Below are positions 1-9,417 of a DNA stretch of 64,000 nucleotides, in pieces. This stretch comes from Candidatus Pantoea formicae. Its GTDB lineage: Bacteria > Pseudomonadota > Gammaproteobacteria > Enterobacterales > Enterobacteriaceae. Every line of letters begins with the position of its first letter. Position 1 is the first letter of the stretch. Made by a program: the position numbers and the translations under genes. The notes below the pieces were generated by a model. The model saw only the letters and a list, made by a program, of their open reading frames with translations. It had not been told where the DNA came from and ran no database searches. Location of the stretch: contig NZ_VWXD01000013.1 of NCBI RefSeq assembly GCF_011752625.1, positions 1-64,000 on the forward strand, given 5' to 3'.

Positions 1-358
1 CCTGACGGACCGGCGCAGACGGGACTTTCCCTGTCCCGGCTGCACCTTTCGCCAGCATCCATGCTGGCTCTCCTGGCTTCCTCATTCCGTTCAGCGCTGC
101 GAAATGCCCGCCCCAGAGCGGCACCAGTCTGCTTGCTGACATCTGTTTACGCTGTTGGAAAGGGCGAGATGTTTCAGGAGGTAGCATTTTTACTGCTATA
201 AAGGGCGCGATGGCTCAGGCGACAGCGCTTTTATTGCTACAGAGGGCACATTGTTTGAGGGAGCAGCCGAGGTGCTGAGGCCCGCACCAACATGCCCACC
301 CGCGCATAATAAAAAAGGCCGCCATTTTAAGAAAATGACAGCCTCACCTGAAGAGCCC
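1..358. repeat. Repeated intergenic element, copy A (left end outside window)
   Basis: Bases 1-345 are nearly identical to 22813-23340 downstream of galP, with scattered substitutions. Copy A lacks about 195 bp present in the other copy: the text runs straight from the GGGCACATTGT segment near 246 into GCAGCCGAGGTGCTG near 263. Inside it are diverged tandem units of about 41 bp starting AAGGGCG near 159 and 204. No convincing protein is encoded. It lies 3' of acuI and carries that gene's terminator. It looks like a non-autonomous, repeat-built intergenic element; the family is not one I can name. Confidence 0.8.
311..343 (-). terminator. Rho-independent terminator of acuI
   Basis: Read on the minus strand, an imperfect hairpin (arms 317-328 and 332-343, with a mismatched central triplet) is followed by six T residues (316-311). 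It lies about 57 nt after the acuI stop. The same terminator in perfect form follows galP at 23305-23337, because both belong to the repeated element. Confidence 0.75.
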
Positions 359-380
359 CTTAACTGACAAGCATTACGCC
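359..380 (-). repeat. 22-nt 3'UTR motif, copy 1 (acuI)
   Basis: Minus-strand text GGCGTAATGCTTGTCAGTTA followed by AG begins 19 nt after the acuI stop codon. Near-identical 22-mers follow the last gene of the PTS operon (10868-10889) and galP (23353-23374), in each case between the stop codon and a terminator hairpin. Confidence 0.75.
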
Positions 381-399
381 ATTTATGGCGCCCAAAACG

Positions 400-1383
400 T
401 TAACGGCAATCCACAATTAATCGTCCGCGTACATTCCCTGCCAGCAATGCCTCTGCACCTTCACGCGCTTCACTGAGCGGTATCACCTTGGTGAGTTGCT
501 CCAGCAGCGCGCTATCCACTAATTCGGCCAAACGCTGCCACGCCTTTTCACGTAACGGCTTAGCGCACATTACGCTATCCACACCGGCCAACACCACGCC
601 GCGCAGGATAAAGGGTGCTACGCTGGTGGGCAGGTCCAGACCTTGTGCCATGCCACAGGCGGCTACCACACCATCACGTTTAATGCCTGCCAGCACGTTG
701 GCCAGCGTATGGCTGCCGACGCTATCGATGGCCGCAGCCCAACGCTCTTTCGCCAAGGGTTTGCCGGGGGCGCTTAATTCAGCACGATCAATAATCGCGG
801 TTGCGCCCAGGGTATTGAGCAGGTAATCGCTATCGCTGGCGCGACCGCTGGACGCGACAACTTCATAGCCTAAACGTGACAGTAAACTGACGCTGAAGCT
901 GCCGACGCCACCGCTGGCACCCGTGACCAGCACCGGGCCGTGCTGCGGCGTAATGCCCTGTTTTTCCAGTGCCAGCACGCACAGCATGGCGGTGAATCCG
1001 GCGGTGCCGATCGCCATGGTTTGCAGTGGGCTAAGCGCTGCTGGCACTTTCACCAGCCAGTCACCTGAAACGCTGGCCTTCTGTGCCAACCCGCCCCAAT
1101 GTTTCTCGCCCACGCCCCAACCGGTGAGGAGGGCGACATCATCCTGCTGCCATTCGGGATGGCGGCTGCTGATCACACGGCCAACGAAATCGATACCGGG
1201 AACCATCGGGAACTGGCGCACAATCGGGCCTTTATTGCAGATGGCTAACGCGTCTTTGTAATTAAGCGTGGAGTAGCTAACTTCGAGGGTGACATCCAGA
1301 TCGGGCAACTGTTGCTCTGACAGGTCTTGCAGAGTAGTGCGGTAACCCTGTTCATCATTTTCAATGACCAATGCCTTGAACAT
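400..1383 (-). CDS. acuI: AcuI/YhdH-family acrylyl-CoA reductase (NADPH)
   Basis: Zinc-independent medium-chain dehydrogenase/reductase of 327 residues. The family reduces acrylyl-CoA to propionyl-CoA with NADPH and protects against this reactive thioester in the cytoplasm. The N-terminal GroES-like part contains the STLNYKDALAI and PMVPGIDFVG stretches typical of the family; the Rossmann nucleotide-binding loop is VTGASGGVGSFSVSLL around residues 153-168. The cysteine/histidine zinc ligands of classical alcohol dehydrogenases are absent, as expected. The start is supported by a GGAGG Shine-Dalgarno a few bases upstream. The gene is transcribed alone, divergently from speC, and ends in a repeat-derived terminator. 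Function is by family resemblance to E. coli YhdH. Confidence 0.9.
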   Translation of the reverse strand: MFKALVIENDEQGYRTTLQDLSEQQLPDLDVTLEVSYSTLNYKDALAICNKGPIVRQFPMVPGIDFVGRVISSRHPEWQQDDVALLTGWGVGEKHWGGLAQKASVSGDWLVKVPAALSPLQTMAIGTAGFTAMLCVLALEKQGITPQHGPVLVTGASGGVGSFSVSLLSRLGYEVVASSGRASDSDYLLNTLGATAIIDRAELSAPGKPLAKERWAAAIDSVGSHTLANVLAGIKRDGVVAACGMAQGLDLPTSVAPFILRGVVLAGVDSVMCAKPLREKAWQRLAELVDSALLEQLTKVIPLSEAREGAEALLAGNVRGRLIVDCR

Positions 1384-1932
1384 GCAGCCTCCGGCTGATT
1401 GAGGAAAGTGCGGGTCATATTACTCTCCTGAGATAAGGGGGCAACATCGCTTCAGTCATACCTTGCATAAATTCTCATAACACAAGGATATTTAAGCGTT
1501 TTTATAACGAGCCCGCTTGATAAATACTTATTAATCATATGTTTATTAATTGCGTTTTATGCGTATCAAACTCGGTGCAGTGGGTTGTTCCAGCAAAAAA
1601 AAGATGCCATCATTGCGCCCCAGTTAATGACTCATCTCTCCAACACTGAGGACGCCGCCATGGTCGGTACAATGCACTCTTGCACTTGTTCCCGCTCGCT
1701 TTACGATAAGCGTCTCTCCGTCATCTGTTGTTCGCATTTCTCGCTCACCATGCGGTGAGGCCAGTTTAACCTGACTGCTGTTGGACATGATTAAAGACAG
1801 ACACGATCTGACTTTACTGATGTCTATCGGTTATGGCGGTTGCACCGCTCGAATTGACGTTATTCGCCGGGGAAATTTCCTCATTGCTGTGCCATTGGCA
1901 CCCACTCATCCTTCATTACGGGGATTTGTGCT
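1384..1932. promoter_or_regulatory. Long divergent intergenic region, speC leader
   Basis: 549 bp between acuI and speC. The left part (1420-1600) is AT-rich and probably carries both promoters, though I see no unambiguous -35/-10 pair. The right part holds two short open frames described separately (1660-1758 and 1787-1936). A small hairpin CTCACC-ATGC-GGTGAG (1744-1759) spans the last codons and stop of the first frame, and GCGGT-TGC-ACCGC (about 1836-1848) lies within the second. The layout is that of a translated, possibly attenuating, leader. Confidence 0.5.
1660..1758 (+). CDS. Candidate 32-residue leader peptide of speC (uORF1)
   Basis: Open frame of 32 codons that starts ATG GTC GGT after a GAGGA Shine-Dalgarno (about 1648-1652) at good spacing, and ends ATG CGG TGA. 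The peptide begins MVGTMHSCTCSRSLYDKR and ends SLTMR; it is basic and unusually rich in cysteine and serine. Its stop codon sits in the 3' arm of the 1744-1759 hairpin. It does not resemble the ornithine-sensing SpeFL peptide of E. coli, which precedes speF and not speC, although the position is analogous. That it is translated, or that it controls speC, is inference. Confidence 0.4.
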   Translation: MVGTMHSCTCSRSLYDKRLSVICCSHFSLTMR

Positions 1933-1936
1933 ATGA
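1787..1936 (+). CDS. Candidate 49-residue leader ORF overlapping the speC start (uORF2)
   Basis: Open frame of 49 codons beginning MIKDRHDLTLLMSIGYGG and ending LRGFVL. Its TGA stop overlaps the speC start in an ATGA arrangement typical of translational coupling. The upstream Shine-Dalgarno is weak. Because speC has its own GGGGA site at 1920-1924, the overlap could tune rather than drive speC translation. It could also be a chance open frame. Confidence 0.3.
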   Translation: MIKDRHDLTLLMSIGYGGCTARIDVIRRGNFLIAVPLAPTHPSLRGFVL

Positions 1937-4083
1937 ACCCATTGAAAATCGCTGCCAGCATAGCTGTAGCGCCAAGCCTGAGCCTGAACACCACGCGTGA
2001 TGTGGTGACGCTGGACAATACTGATTTTACCGATGTGGCGGCCGTTGTCGTCTCACTGGCGGATACACGCAGCGGCGTGTTAACGCTGTTGCGCCAGACT
2101 GGCTTTAATTTGCCGGTGTTTGTCGCGAATGCGTTCGATGAAGAAGTGCTGAAATTGCCGGGTGTGACCGGTGAGATCAACGGCGCACCGGAAGAGTGGG
2201 AAGCGTTGGAAGAGGCCGCTTTGGCCTATGAATCCGACCTGCTGCCGCCATTTTTCGATACGCTGACGCGCTATGTCGATATGCAGAACAGCACCTTTGC
2301 CTGTCCGGGCCATCAGGGCGGGGCGTTTTTCCGCAAACATCCAGCGGGACGTCAGTTCTATGAGTTCTATGGCGAGAACGTATTTCGTTCCGATATGTGT
2401 AATGCCGACGTCAAGTTGGGCGACCTGCTGATCCATGAAGGTTCAGCGAAAGATGCACAGAAGTACGCAGCGAAAGTCTTCAACGCCGACAAAACCTATT
2501 TCGTGCTGAACGGCACCTCCAGCGCCAACAAAGTGGTGACCAACGCCATGCTCACGCGCGGCGATCTGGTGCTGTTCGACCGCAACAACCACAAATCCAA
2601 CCATCACGGTGCCTTGATTCAGGCAGGTGCAACGCCGGTATATCTGGAAGCGGCACGTAACCCGTTCGGCTTTATCGGTGGGATTGATGCGCACTGCTTT
2701 GACGAAGCTTATCTGCGCGAGCAAGTGCAAAAAGTCGCACCGCACCGCGCTAACGAGCAGCGCCCGTTCCGCCTGGCGATTATCCAGCTCGGCACCTACG
2801 ATGGCACCGTCTACAACGCGCGTCAGGTGGTGGATCGCATCGGTCATCTTTGTGATTACATCCTGTTTGACTCCGCGTGGTTAGGCTATGAGCAGTTTAT
2901 CCCGCTGATGGCAGGTTGCTCTCCGCTGACGCTGGAGCTGAACGAGAACGATCCCGGTATTTTCGTCACTCAGTCGGTGCACAAACAGCTGGCAGGCTTC
3001 TCGCAGACCTCGCAGATTCACAAGAAAGACAACCACATCCGTGGTCAGAAGCGCTTCTGTCCGCACAAGCGCCTTAACAATGCTTTTATGCTGCACGCCT
3101 CAACCAGCCCGTTCTATCCGCTGTTTGCCGCGTTGGATATCAATGCGCGCATGCACAAAGGCGAAGCCGGACGCAGCATGTGGCACGAATGCGTCACCAT
3201 TGGCATTGATGCGCGTAAAGCGATTCTGGAACGCTGTGAGATGATTCAGCCGTTCTTGCCAGAGAGAGTGCACGGCAAGTTGTGGCAGTCGGCGGAAACG
3301 GAAGTTATCGCTGCCGATCCGGCCTACTTTAGTCTTGCGCCGGGTGAGAAGTGGCACGGCTTTGAAGGGTACGCCAGCGAGCAATATCTGGTCGATCCCT
3401 GCAAGCTGCTGCTGACGACGCCAGGCATTGATGCCGCAAGCGGCGAATACACCAGCTTCGGGATTCCGGCGACCATTTTAGCTAACTACCTGCGTGAGAA
3501 CGGTATCGTGCCGGAGAAGTGCGATCTTAACTCCATTCTGTTCCTGCTGACGCCAGCGGAGAATCCGGAGAAGATGGCGCATCTGGTGGCGATGCTGGAG
3601 CAGTTTGAACACCATGTGAAAGAGGATGCGCTGCTGGCTGAAGTGCTGCCAAGCGTCTATCGCAAAAACATGGAACGTTACAAAGGCTATACGCTGCGCC
3701 GTCTGTGTCAGGAGATGCACGATCTCTACGTCAGCTATGATGTGAAAGATCTGCAAAAAGCGATGTTCCGCGAGGCCTGCTTCCCGAAAGTGGAAGTCAA
3801 TCCGCAGGATGCGCATCAGGCTTATATTCGTGGTGAAGTTGAGTTGGTAGCGATTGCCAAAGCAGAAGGGCGTATTGCTGCCGAGGGCGCATTGCCTTAT
3901 CCACCGGGCGTGCTGTGCGTGGTGCCTGGCGAGGTGTGGGGTGGTGCGGTACAGCAATACTTCCTCGCGCTGGAAGAGGGTATCAACTTGTTGCCGGGCT
4001 TCTCGCCGGAACTGCAGGGTGTTTACACTGAGGAAGACGAAAGCGGTCGTAAGCATTTAGTCGCCAACATGATGCTCAGCTAA
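1933..4083 (+). CDS. speC: Ornithine decarboxylase (constitutive, biosynthetic)
   Basis: PLP-dependent decarboxylase of 716 residues (E. coli SpeC is 711) that converts ornithine to putrescine and CO2 in the cytoplasm. It has the N-terminal response-regulator-like wing domain, the large PLP domain and the C-terminal domain of the prokaryotic Orn/Lys/Arg decarboxylases. The PLP lysine is in TQSVHKQ (K351), with the STFACPGHQ and HKSNHHGALIQ motifs upstream. Similarity to E. coli SpeC is very high through the core. The start overlaps an upstream open frame and has a GGGGA site. A perfect 10-bp inverted repeat follows the stop. It is SpeC, not inducible SpeF, by sequence and by the mltC neighbourhood. 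Confidence 0.97.
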   Translation: MNPLKIAASIAVAPSLSLNTTRDVVTLDNTDFTDVAAVVVSLADTRSGVLTLLRQTGFNLPVFVANAFDEEVLKLPGVTGEINGAPEEWEALEEAALAYESDLLPPFFDTLTRYVDMQNSTFACPGHQGGAFFRKHPAGRQFYEFYGENVFRSDMCNADVKLGDLLIHEGSAKDAQKYAAKVFNADKTYFVLNGTSSANKVVTNAMLTRGDLVLFDRNNHKSNHHGALIQAGATPVYLEAARNPFGFIGGIDAHCFDEAYLREQVQKVAPHRANEQRPFRLAIIQLGTYDGTVYNARQVVDRIGHLCDYILFDSAWLGYEQFIPLMAGCSPLTLELNENDPGIFVTQSVHKQLAGFSQTSQIHKKDNHIRGQKRFCPHKRLNNAFMLHASTSPFYPLFAALDINARMHKGEAGRSMWHECVTIGIDARKAILERCEMIQPFLPERVHGKLWQSAETEVIAADPAYFSLAPGEKWHGFEGYASEQYLVDPCKLLLTTPGIDAASGEYTSFGIPATILANYLRENGIVPEKCDLNSILFLLTPAENPEKMAHLVAMLEQFEHHVKEDALLAEVLPSVYRKNMERYKGYTLRRLCQEMHDLYVSYDVKDLQKAMFREACFPKVEVNPQDAHQAYIRGEVELVAIAKAEGRIAAEGALPYPPGVLCVVPGEVWGGAVQQYFLALEEGINLLPGFSPELQGVYTEEDESGRKHLVANMMLS

Positions 4084-4089
4084 TCGAGT

Positions 4090-4122
4090 AAAAAGGTGTG
4101 CGGCGCATTAAAGCCGCACACC
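4090..4122. terminator. Terminator between convergent speC and gabP-like genes
   Basis: Perfect 10-bp inverted repeat GGTGTGCGGC/GCCGCACACC (4095-4104 and 4113-4122) with an 8-nt loop. On the minus strand it is followed by TTTTT, a proper terminator for the permease gene. On the plus strand only ATCATGCTTTT follows, so it should work less well for speC. Confidence 0.85.
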
Positions 4123-4138
4123 ATCATGCTTTTAGATA

Positions 4139-5566
4139 TTAGTGCCGGGCCACCTGAATTTTCTCTTTCGATATTCTGGCGGTACTAAATATGGCTTCCT
4201 GCTTTTTACGTTTCCCTGTGACGTATATCCCGGCACAAAGCACCAACAGCGTCACTCCCATCGTCATCAAACTTTCGTAGCGATACTGCGGTAAATAAAA
4301 CATATATCCCAACACGCTGAGAATCATCAAAATACTCAGCCAGGTTAACCATGGGAAAAACCACATCTTGAAGTCGGGTGTGATGCCGCGTTTTTCCAGT
4401 GCGCTGCGCATTCTCAATTGTGAAACCGCAATCACCAGATAAACAATCAGTGCGATGGCGCCGGTGGTGGAGATGAGGAAGGCGAAGACTTCACCGGGGA
4501 AAGCATAGTTTGCGATACAGGCGACAAAGCCCGCCAGTGTGGAGCCCAGCACGGCAACGCGTGGCACGCTACCCCGAGTGACAGTGGCGCATGAAGCGGG
4601 TGCATTACCGCGTTTGCCAAGAGAATAGAGCATGCGAGATGCGGTATATAAACCCGAGTTCATGCAGCTGCATACGGCAATCAGCACCACCACATCCACC
4701 ACCAGTTTGGCACCGGGGAAATTGAGGGTAGAGAGCACATACTGGAAGGTTCCCTGCTTGAGCAGTTCGGGATCATTCCAGCTGATGAGCGAGACCACCA
4801 GGAAGATTGAAAGCAGATAAAACAGGGCGATGCGATACACCACCAGATTAATGGCACGGCTGATTTTTTTACCGGGATCTTTGGACTCCACGGCGGCAAT
4901 GGTGACCACTTCGGCACCAAAAAACGAGAAAATAGTCAGCAGAATCCCCGTCAATACTGCGCCAAAACCGTGGGGCATAAAGCCGATGTTATTGTAGAGA
5001 TGAGCAACACCACTGACATTGGCCAACGGCCAGTGACCGAATATCGCCATTAAACCAATACCAATAAAACCAATGATGGCGACGACTTTAATAATGGCGA
5101 ACCAAAATTCAAACGCACCAAAATTTTTCACACTAAACAGGTTTGTTACGGTCAACAGCAAGATAATGGCGGTGGTAAATTGCCAGGCTGCGATGGAAGG
5201 AAAATAGGCATGCAATATATCTGCACCGGCAATCGCTTCGACCGGAATCAACAATACCCAAAACCACCAATATAACCAGCCGATAGTGAAACCCGCCCAA
5301 GGGCCAATCGCTTTCGCGGCATAGGTGGAAAAAGAGCCGGTATCGGGTTGCAGTACGGCCATTTCACCCAGCATCCGCATAACCAGTAATACCAGCACAC
5401 CGGTCATAGCGTAAGAGAGGAGAACTGCCGGGCCAGCGGTAGCGATGGCATTGGCGGAGCCAACAAATAATCCAGCACCAATGATCCCGGCAATCGAGAT
5501 CATGCCAATTTGTCGATCCGAAAGGCCATCGCCTAACGAATTATTTTTTGCGGGTGAATGGCTCAT
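4139..5566 (-). CDS. gabP: GabP-type amino acid permease (probable GABA permease)
   Basis: Amino acid-polyamine-cation superfamily transporter of 475 residues with about 12 hydrophobic segments, in the inner membrane. Family signatures include SIAGIIGAGLFVGSA in the first helix, PDTGSFSTYAAKAIGPWAGFTIGWLYWWFW around residues 75-105 and the SGLYTASRMLYSLGKRG block near 315. Resemblance to E. coli GabP is strong, so proton-coupled 4-aminobutyrate uptake is the likeliest role, although related transporters take up other amino acids. GabP is normally in a gab operon; here it stands alone, convergent with speC, where E. coli has nupG. GABA is a breakdown product of putrescine, so the pairing may be meaningful, but that is inference. 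Confidence 0.8.
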   Translation of the reverse strand: MSHSPAKNNSLGDGLSDRQIGMISIAGIIGAGLFVGSANAIATAGPAVLLSYAMTGVLVLLVMRMLGEMAVLQPDTGSFSTYAAKAIGPWAGFTIGWLYWWFWVLLIPVEAIAGADILHAYFPSIAAWQFTTAIILLLTVTNLFSVKNFGAFEFWFAIIKVVAIIGFIGIGLMAIFGHWPLANVSGVAHLYNNIGFMPHGFGAVLTGILLTIFSFFGAEVVTIAAVESKDPGKKISRAINLVVYRIALFYLLSIFLVVSLISWNDPELLKQGTFQYVLSTLNFPGAKLVVDVVVLIAVCSCMNSGLYTASRMLYSLGKRGNAPASCATVTRGSVPRVAVLGSTLAGFVACIANYAFPGEVFAFLISTTGAIALIVYLVIAVSQLRMRSALEKRGITPDFKMWFFPWLTWLSILMILSVLGYMFYLPQYRYESLMTMGVTLLVLCAGIYVTGKRKKQEAIFSTARISKEKIQVARH

Positions 5567-6051
5567 ATATATCCTCTTATCCTGTCAGGCATGACATTTG
5601 ATCACCCATAAGCACGTATTGGATGAGAATGTTTTATTGACGGGTTTCATGTTATTAAAAAATAAATATCGAAAGCGCGTTTCGATACTATTTCCAAATC
5701 AGAGGTGACAGTGGTTATTTAATTTGATGTTCAATCCAGACGATCAGTTGTTGTTGAAATAATCATTGCACCTTATTTAAAAAGTGGTCAATGAGCATGA
5801 GTTCGTCTAATGGGATGAAAAGTGAAGATAATAGAAGATTAAGAAAAGACGAGAAAACCATTGTAATTAAAAACAACAGGTTAGCATTGGTGTTTTATAA
5901 TCATACTGATTTCTTATTTTTGTGAGGTTAGGCGAATTTCACTTCAGGCATGAATTTTTCTAGGGCAAATAAAAACAGGCAGAGGAGAAGTCAATCTTTT
6001 CTCCGCTGCCTGTCATGACAATAACTAATGCACCATCCTAACCCTAAGCGA
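5567..6051. other. AT-rich intergenic region upstream of the permease
   Basis: 485 bp that should hold the permease promoter (minus strand) and, at its left-gene-distal end, the mltC terminator (5971-6013). The middle is AT-rich. One 44-codon plus-strand frame (5791-5925) lacks a good Shine-Dalgarno and is not called. No recognisable operator was seen. Confidence 0.5.
5971..6013 (-). terminator. Rho-independent terminator of mltC
   Basis: Arms ACAGGCAG-GGAGAAG and CTTTTCTCC-CTGCCTGT pair with one mismatch. On the minus strand the stem is followed by TTTTT, about 40-80 nt after the mltC stop. Confidence 0.8.
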
Positions 6052-7131
6052 TCAATACCGATGATAACTACGCTGCGCCTGGTTCACCTTATACAGATAG
6101 CGGCGTGACTCGCCCGATGGGTGGCTGGTGGTCAGCGTCTGATACACTTCATTCGGCGACATGCCGTTAATCAGCGAGAAGGCACGATCTTTATCACTCG
6201 AGAACACGCGCAGCACGCTACCCGCGCCGCCGTTATAGGCGGTGATCACTGCGTAGCGGCGTGACACCGGATCCTGAATCCCACCTAAATAACTCTTCTG
6301 CAGCAGTGACAGATAGGCCGTACCCGCATCAATGTTATTGGCCGGATCGAGCAGATAGCTACGGCTCGGTTTACCCCATTTGCCCTTCATGCGGAACACA
6401 TCCACACCAGCGGTATGCTGAACCACCTGCATCAGGCCCAATGCGTCGGAGTTACTGACCGCATAGGGGTTGAAGCTTGATTCGGTCTGCATAATCGCCA
6501 GGATAAGTGACGCATCCACGCCATACTCTTCCGCTGCTTTACGCACCAGCGGCAGATATTTGTGCGCACGTTTGTCGAGGTGGTTCGGCACCATCGGAAT
6601 GGTAACAGACCAGATCACGTGGAGGCCGGAAGTGCGTTTTTGCAGTTTGTTCTGGATCAGATAATCGGCAAAGCTGGCTGCGCGACCCTGCCAGCGAATC
6701 GGCTGTCCGGTGTTATCCAGTACCTGGCCGTAAAGCAGCGGTTCTTTACTGATCTGAATATCGTTGGCATCGGAGTAGAGATCGACATTGCCTGGATCGT
6801 CACCGATCAGCAGCGTGGTGATGATCGCCTGACGCAGGCTGGCCATCGGATCGGTGCCCGCAATGGTCTCAATGGTGATGCTACCGCTGTCGAAGTTAAT
6901 GTGGCTACGGGTGTAATAGCTGTCGCTATATTTGACGTAATCTTTCGGTCCGGCGATCAGAACCTCGTTGATTCCCCAAATATTTTCAATGTTGGCGGCG
7001 AATTGCCCCATCAAAATGTCGAAACCGTTGGTGTCCTTGACCCACTCTTCGTGATACTGCGATTTTTTTTGTCCGGAGCAGGAAACCAAAAGTGGGGCAA
7101 TCACTAACAGCGCTATCAGTTTTTTATTCAT
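6052..7131 (-). CDS. mltC: Membrane-bound lytic murein transglycosylase C
   Basis: Outer-membrane lipoprotein of 359 residues, the same length as E. coli MltC. It cleaves the glycan strands of peptidoglycan to 1,6-anhydromuropeptides. The signal peptide ends in the lipobox LLVSC with lipidated Cys18. An N-terminal DUF3393-type domain is followed by the SLT domain from about residue 195, with the catalytic glutamate in [13 protein letters not shown] and the downstream GLMQV and AYNGGAGSV motifs. It is the last gene of a mutY-yggX-mltC set on the minus strand, 54 bp after yggX. Confidence 0.97.
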   Translation of the reverse strand: MNKKLIALLVIAPLLVSCSGQKKSQYHEEWVKDTNGFDILMGQFAANIENIWGINEVLIAGPKDYVKYSDSYYTRSHINFDSGSITIETIAGTDPMASLRQAIITTLLIGDDPGNVDLYSDANDIQISKEPLLYGQVLDNTGQPIRWQGRAASFADYLIQNKLQKRTSGLHVIWSVTIPMVPNHLDKRAHKYLPLVRKAAEEYGVDASLILAIMQTESSFNPYAVSNSDALGLMQVVQHTAGVDVFRMKGKWGKPSRSYLLDPANNIDAGTAYLSLLQKSYLGGIQDPVSRRYAVITAYNGGAGSVLRVFSSDKDRAFSLINGMSPNEVYQTLTTSHPSGESRRYLYKVNQAQRSYHRY

Positions 7132-7185
7132 TGTAAATGGGTGCCTGATTCGAAAAAGAGGGCCTCAAAGGGAGGCCCTGAACGA

Positions 7186-7458
7186 TTATTTTTCTGGCGG
7201 GGTGAAACCTTCGATGTGCACATCTTTGCCTTCAAACAGGAAATTGATCATCTCCTTCTCCAGCACTTTGCGATCTTCCGGGTTCATCATGTTGAGCTTC
7301 TTCTCATTGATCAACATGGTCTGCTTGGACATCCACTGCTGCCAGGCTTCTTTGGAAATCTCATTGTAGATGCGCTTACCGATCTCGCCTGGATAGAGCT
7401 GGAAATCCTGCCCTTCAGCGTCGCGTTGCAGAAACGTACAAAAAATGGTGCGGCTCAT
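7186..7458 (-). CDS. yggX: Fe(2+)-trafficking protein YggX
   Basis: Small cytoplasmic protein of 90 residues. In the family it protects iron-sulfur clusters from oxidative damage and is linked to iron handling. The conserved N-terminus [10 protein letters not shown] carries Cys7, and [13 protein letters not shown] and [15 protein letters not shown] follow. Its start overlaps the mutY stop by one base (TAATG), so the two are translationally coupled; this fits the repair partnership of MutY (a 4Fe-4S enzyme) and YggX. Confidence 0.97.
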   Translation of the reverse strand: MSRTIFCTFLQRDAEGQDFQLYPGEIGKRIYNEISKEAWQQWMSKQTMLINEKKLNMMNPEDRKVLEKEMINFLFEGKDVHIEGFTPPEK

Positions 7459-8540
7459 TACTCTTCCTCTTGGATCACGCGCGTGTGCAGTGCCAGTTGC
7501 TGGGGATGGCGCAATTCATGCAGCAAGCGCTCAACTGGCGCAGCCAAACCCACTGACGGTGGTTGCGCTAAGTTATACCAGAGACCGCTCGCTTCATCCA
7601 TCAGCGACCCGGCAGAAGGCCACGCCAGCCACATAGGCACAATGTCTAAGTGGAAATGGCTGAAGGTATGGCGAAAGGCCGTCAGCTGCTGCGGTTTAGC
7701 GTGAATACCCCGTTCGGCTAACCAGTCAGTTAGTGCTTGCTCACTGGTGAACTGCGGGAAGCAGAATAACCCGCCCCATAATCCCACTGGCGGTCGTTGT
7801 TCAAGGAACACGTCGTCGCCGTGCTGAATCATCAGGAACCAGCCGGTGCGCTCGGGAATCGTCACTTTGGGTTTCTTGCCGGGATACTCCGCCCAACTGC
7901 TGTTGGCGTAAGCCACGCAACCGCTGCTGACCGGGCAAATCTCACACTTAGGGCGTGAGCGAGTGCACACTAACGCACCGAGATCCATCATCGCCTGGTT
8001 AAACTGGCTGACGCCTTCAGCAGGCGTGACCTCTTCGCTGATCTGCCACAGCCGTTTTTCAACGTCTTTCTTGCCCGGCCAGCCGCCAACGGCATAACAA
8101 CGTGCCAGCACGCGTTTGACGTTGCCGTCGAGAATCGGGAAATGCAGGCCCAGTGATAATGACAGGACGGCACCTGCGGTAGAACGGCCGACGCCAGGCA
8201 GTGCGGCGACATCATCAAAATTACGCGGGAATTCACCGCCGTGTTTGTCGACCACTTGCTTCGCGGCTTTATGCAAATTGCGCGCACGGGCGTAATAGCC
8301 GAGGCCGGTCCACAGGTGCAGCACTTCATCCAGCGGCGCTGCCGCCAGATCGGCAATCGTGGGGAAGCGCGCCATAAAGCGTTCAAAGTAAGGAATAACG
8401 GTGGCAACTTGCGTCTGCTGCAGCATTACTTCAGAGAGCCACACCTTATAAGGTGTCTTCTCCTGCTGCCACGGCAGAGTTTTGCGGCCAAAGCGGTGAT
8501 ACCACTCCAGCACCTGTTGCGCGAACTGCGGCGCTTGCAT
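7458..8540 (-). CDS. mutY: Adenine DNA glycosylase MutY
   Basis: Removes adenine mispaired with 8-oxoguanine or guanine. The ORF is open for 29 more codons upstream, but I start at MQAPQFAQQ (8540) because it aligns with E. coli MutY; this gives 360 residues against 350. The helix-hairpin-helix/Endo III domain has [15 protein letters not shown], and the catalytic glutamate is E37 in [11 protein letters not shown]. The 4Fe-4S ligands are [17 protein letters not shown]. The C-terminal part is the NUDIX-like 8-oxoG recognition domain ([10 protein letters not shown]). A good Shine-Dalgarno is not obvious. The gene is divergent from trmB with about 157 bp between starts. Confidence 0.95.
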   Translation of the reverse strand: MQAPQFAQQVLEWYHRFGRKTLPWQQEKTPYKVWLSEVMLQQTQVATVIPYFERFMARFPTIADLAAAPLDEVLHLWTGLGYYARARNLHKAAKQVVDKHGGEFPRNFDDVAALPGVGRSTAGAVLSLSLGLHFPILDGNVKRVLARCYAVGGWPGKKDVEKRLWQISEEVTPAEGVSQFNQAMMDLGALVCTRSRPKCEICPVSSGCVAYANSSWAEYPGKKPKVTIPERTGWFLMIQHGDDVFLEQRPPVGLWGGLFCFPQFTSEQALTDWLAERGIHAKPQQLTAFRHTFSHFHLDIVPMWLAWPSAGSLMDEASGLWYNLAQPPSVGLAAPVERLLHELRHPQQLALHTRVIQEEE

Positions 8541-8697
8541 CATTAGAAGGAAATTTTCCCTGTTTGCTCTACAATCAGGCAGGAATTCCAGCACAGAGAC
8601 ATCGGGGTGTAAACCGGAAGATTGCAAAGGCTTGCTTCTGCTATCTAACTTTGCATAATGCCCGTTTCCCAGAATAGGCTAACCAGCAGGCTTCAAC

Positions 8698-9417
8698 ATG
8701 ATTAATGACGTCATCACCCCAGAATTTGATGAGAACGGGCGGCCATTGCGTCGCATCCGCAGTTTTGTGCGCCGCCAGGGGCGCTTAACGAAAGGGCAGC
8801 AGCTCGCGCTCGATAATTACTGGCCGGAGATGGGCGTCGAATTCCAGCAGGAGCCGCTGGATGTGGCCGCACTGTTTGGTCGCGAAGCGCCAGTGGTGCT
8901 GGAAATCGGTTTTGGCATGGGCGCTTCACTGGTGACCATGGCGCAAAATAATCCACATCAGAACTTCCTCGGCCTTGAAGTGCATGCGCCGGGCGTGGGT
9001 GCCTGTCTGGCTTCCGCGAAAGAGGCGGGCGTGGAAAACTTGCGCGTGATGTGTCACGACGCCGTTGAAGTGCTGCAGAAGATGATCCCGGATAATTCGC
9101 TGCGCATGGTACAGCTGTTCTTCCCGGATCCATGGCATAAAGCGCGCCACAACAAACGTCGCATTGTGCAGGTACCTTTTGCCGAGCTGGTGATGCGCAA
9201 GCTGAAGCTGGGCGGCGTATTCCACATGGCGACTGACTGGGAAGATTATGCGACTCACATGCTGGAAATCATGAACAGCGTGGATGGGTATAAAAACCTG
9301 TCAGAAGGTAACGATTACGTGCCGCGTCCCGAAACGCGTCCGTTAACTAAATTTGAGCAGCGCGGGCAGCGACTGGGCCACGGTGTTTGGGATCTGATGT
9401 TTGAGAGGGTGAAATAA
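8698..9417 (+). CDS. trmB: tRNA (guanine-N7-)-methyltransferase
   Basis: SAM-dependent methyltransferase of 239 residues that makes m7G46 in the variable loop of tRNAs; same length as E. coli TrmB. The SAM-binding motif is [12 protein letters not shown] around residues 65-75, and [15 protein letters not shown] (about 141-155) is the family signature. The stop codon overlaps the yggL start (TAATG), so yggL is coupled to it. Confidence 0.97.
   Translation: MINDVITPEFDENGRPLRRIRSFVRRQGRLTKGQQLALDNYWPEMGVEFQQEPLDVAALFGREAPVVLEIGFGMGASLVTMAQNNPHQNFLGLEVHAPGVGACLASAKEAGVENLRVMCHDAVEVLQKMIPDNSLRMVQLFFPDPWHKARHNKRRIVQVPFAELVMRKLKLGGVFHMATDWEDYATHMLEIMNSVDGYKNLSEGNDYVPRPETRPLTKFEQRGQRLGHGVWDLMFERVK

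Noticed and set aside
5791-5925. 44-codon plus-strand frame in the mltC-gabP interval
   Set aside because: No convincing ribosome site and lysine/asparagine-rich composition as expected of AT-rich noncoding DNA; kept only as a note.
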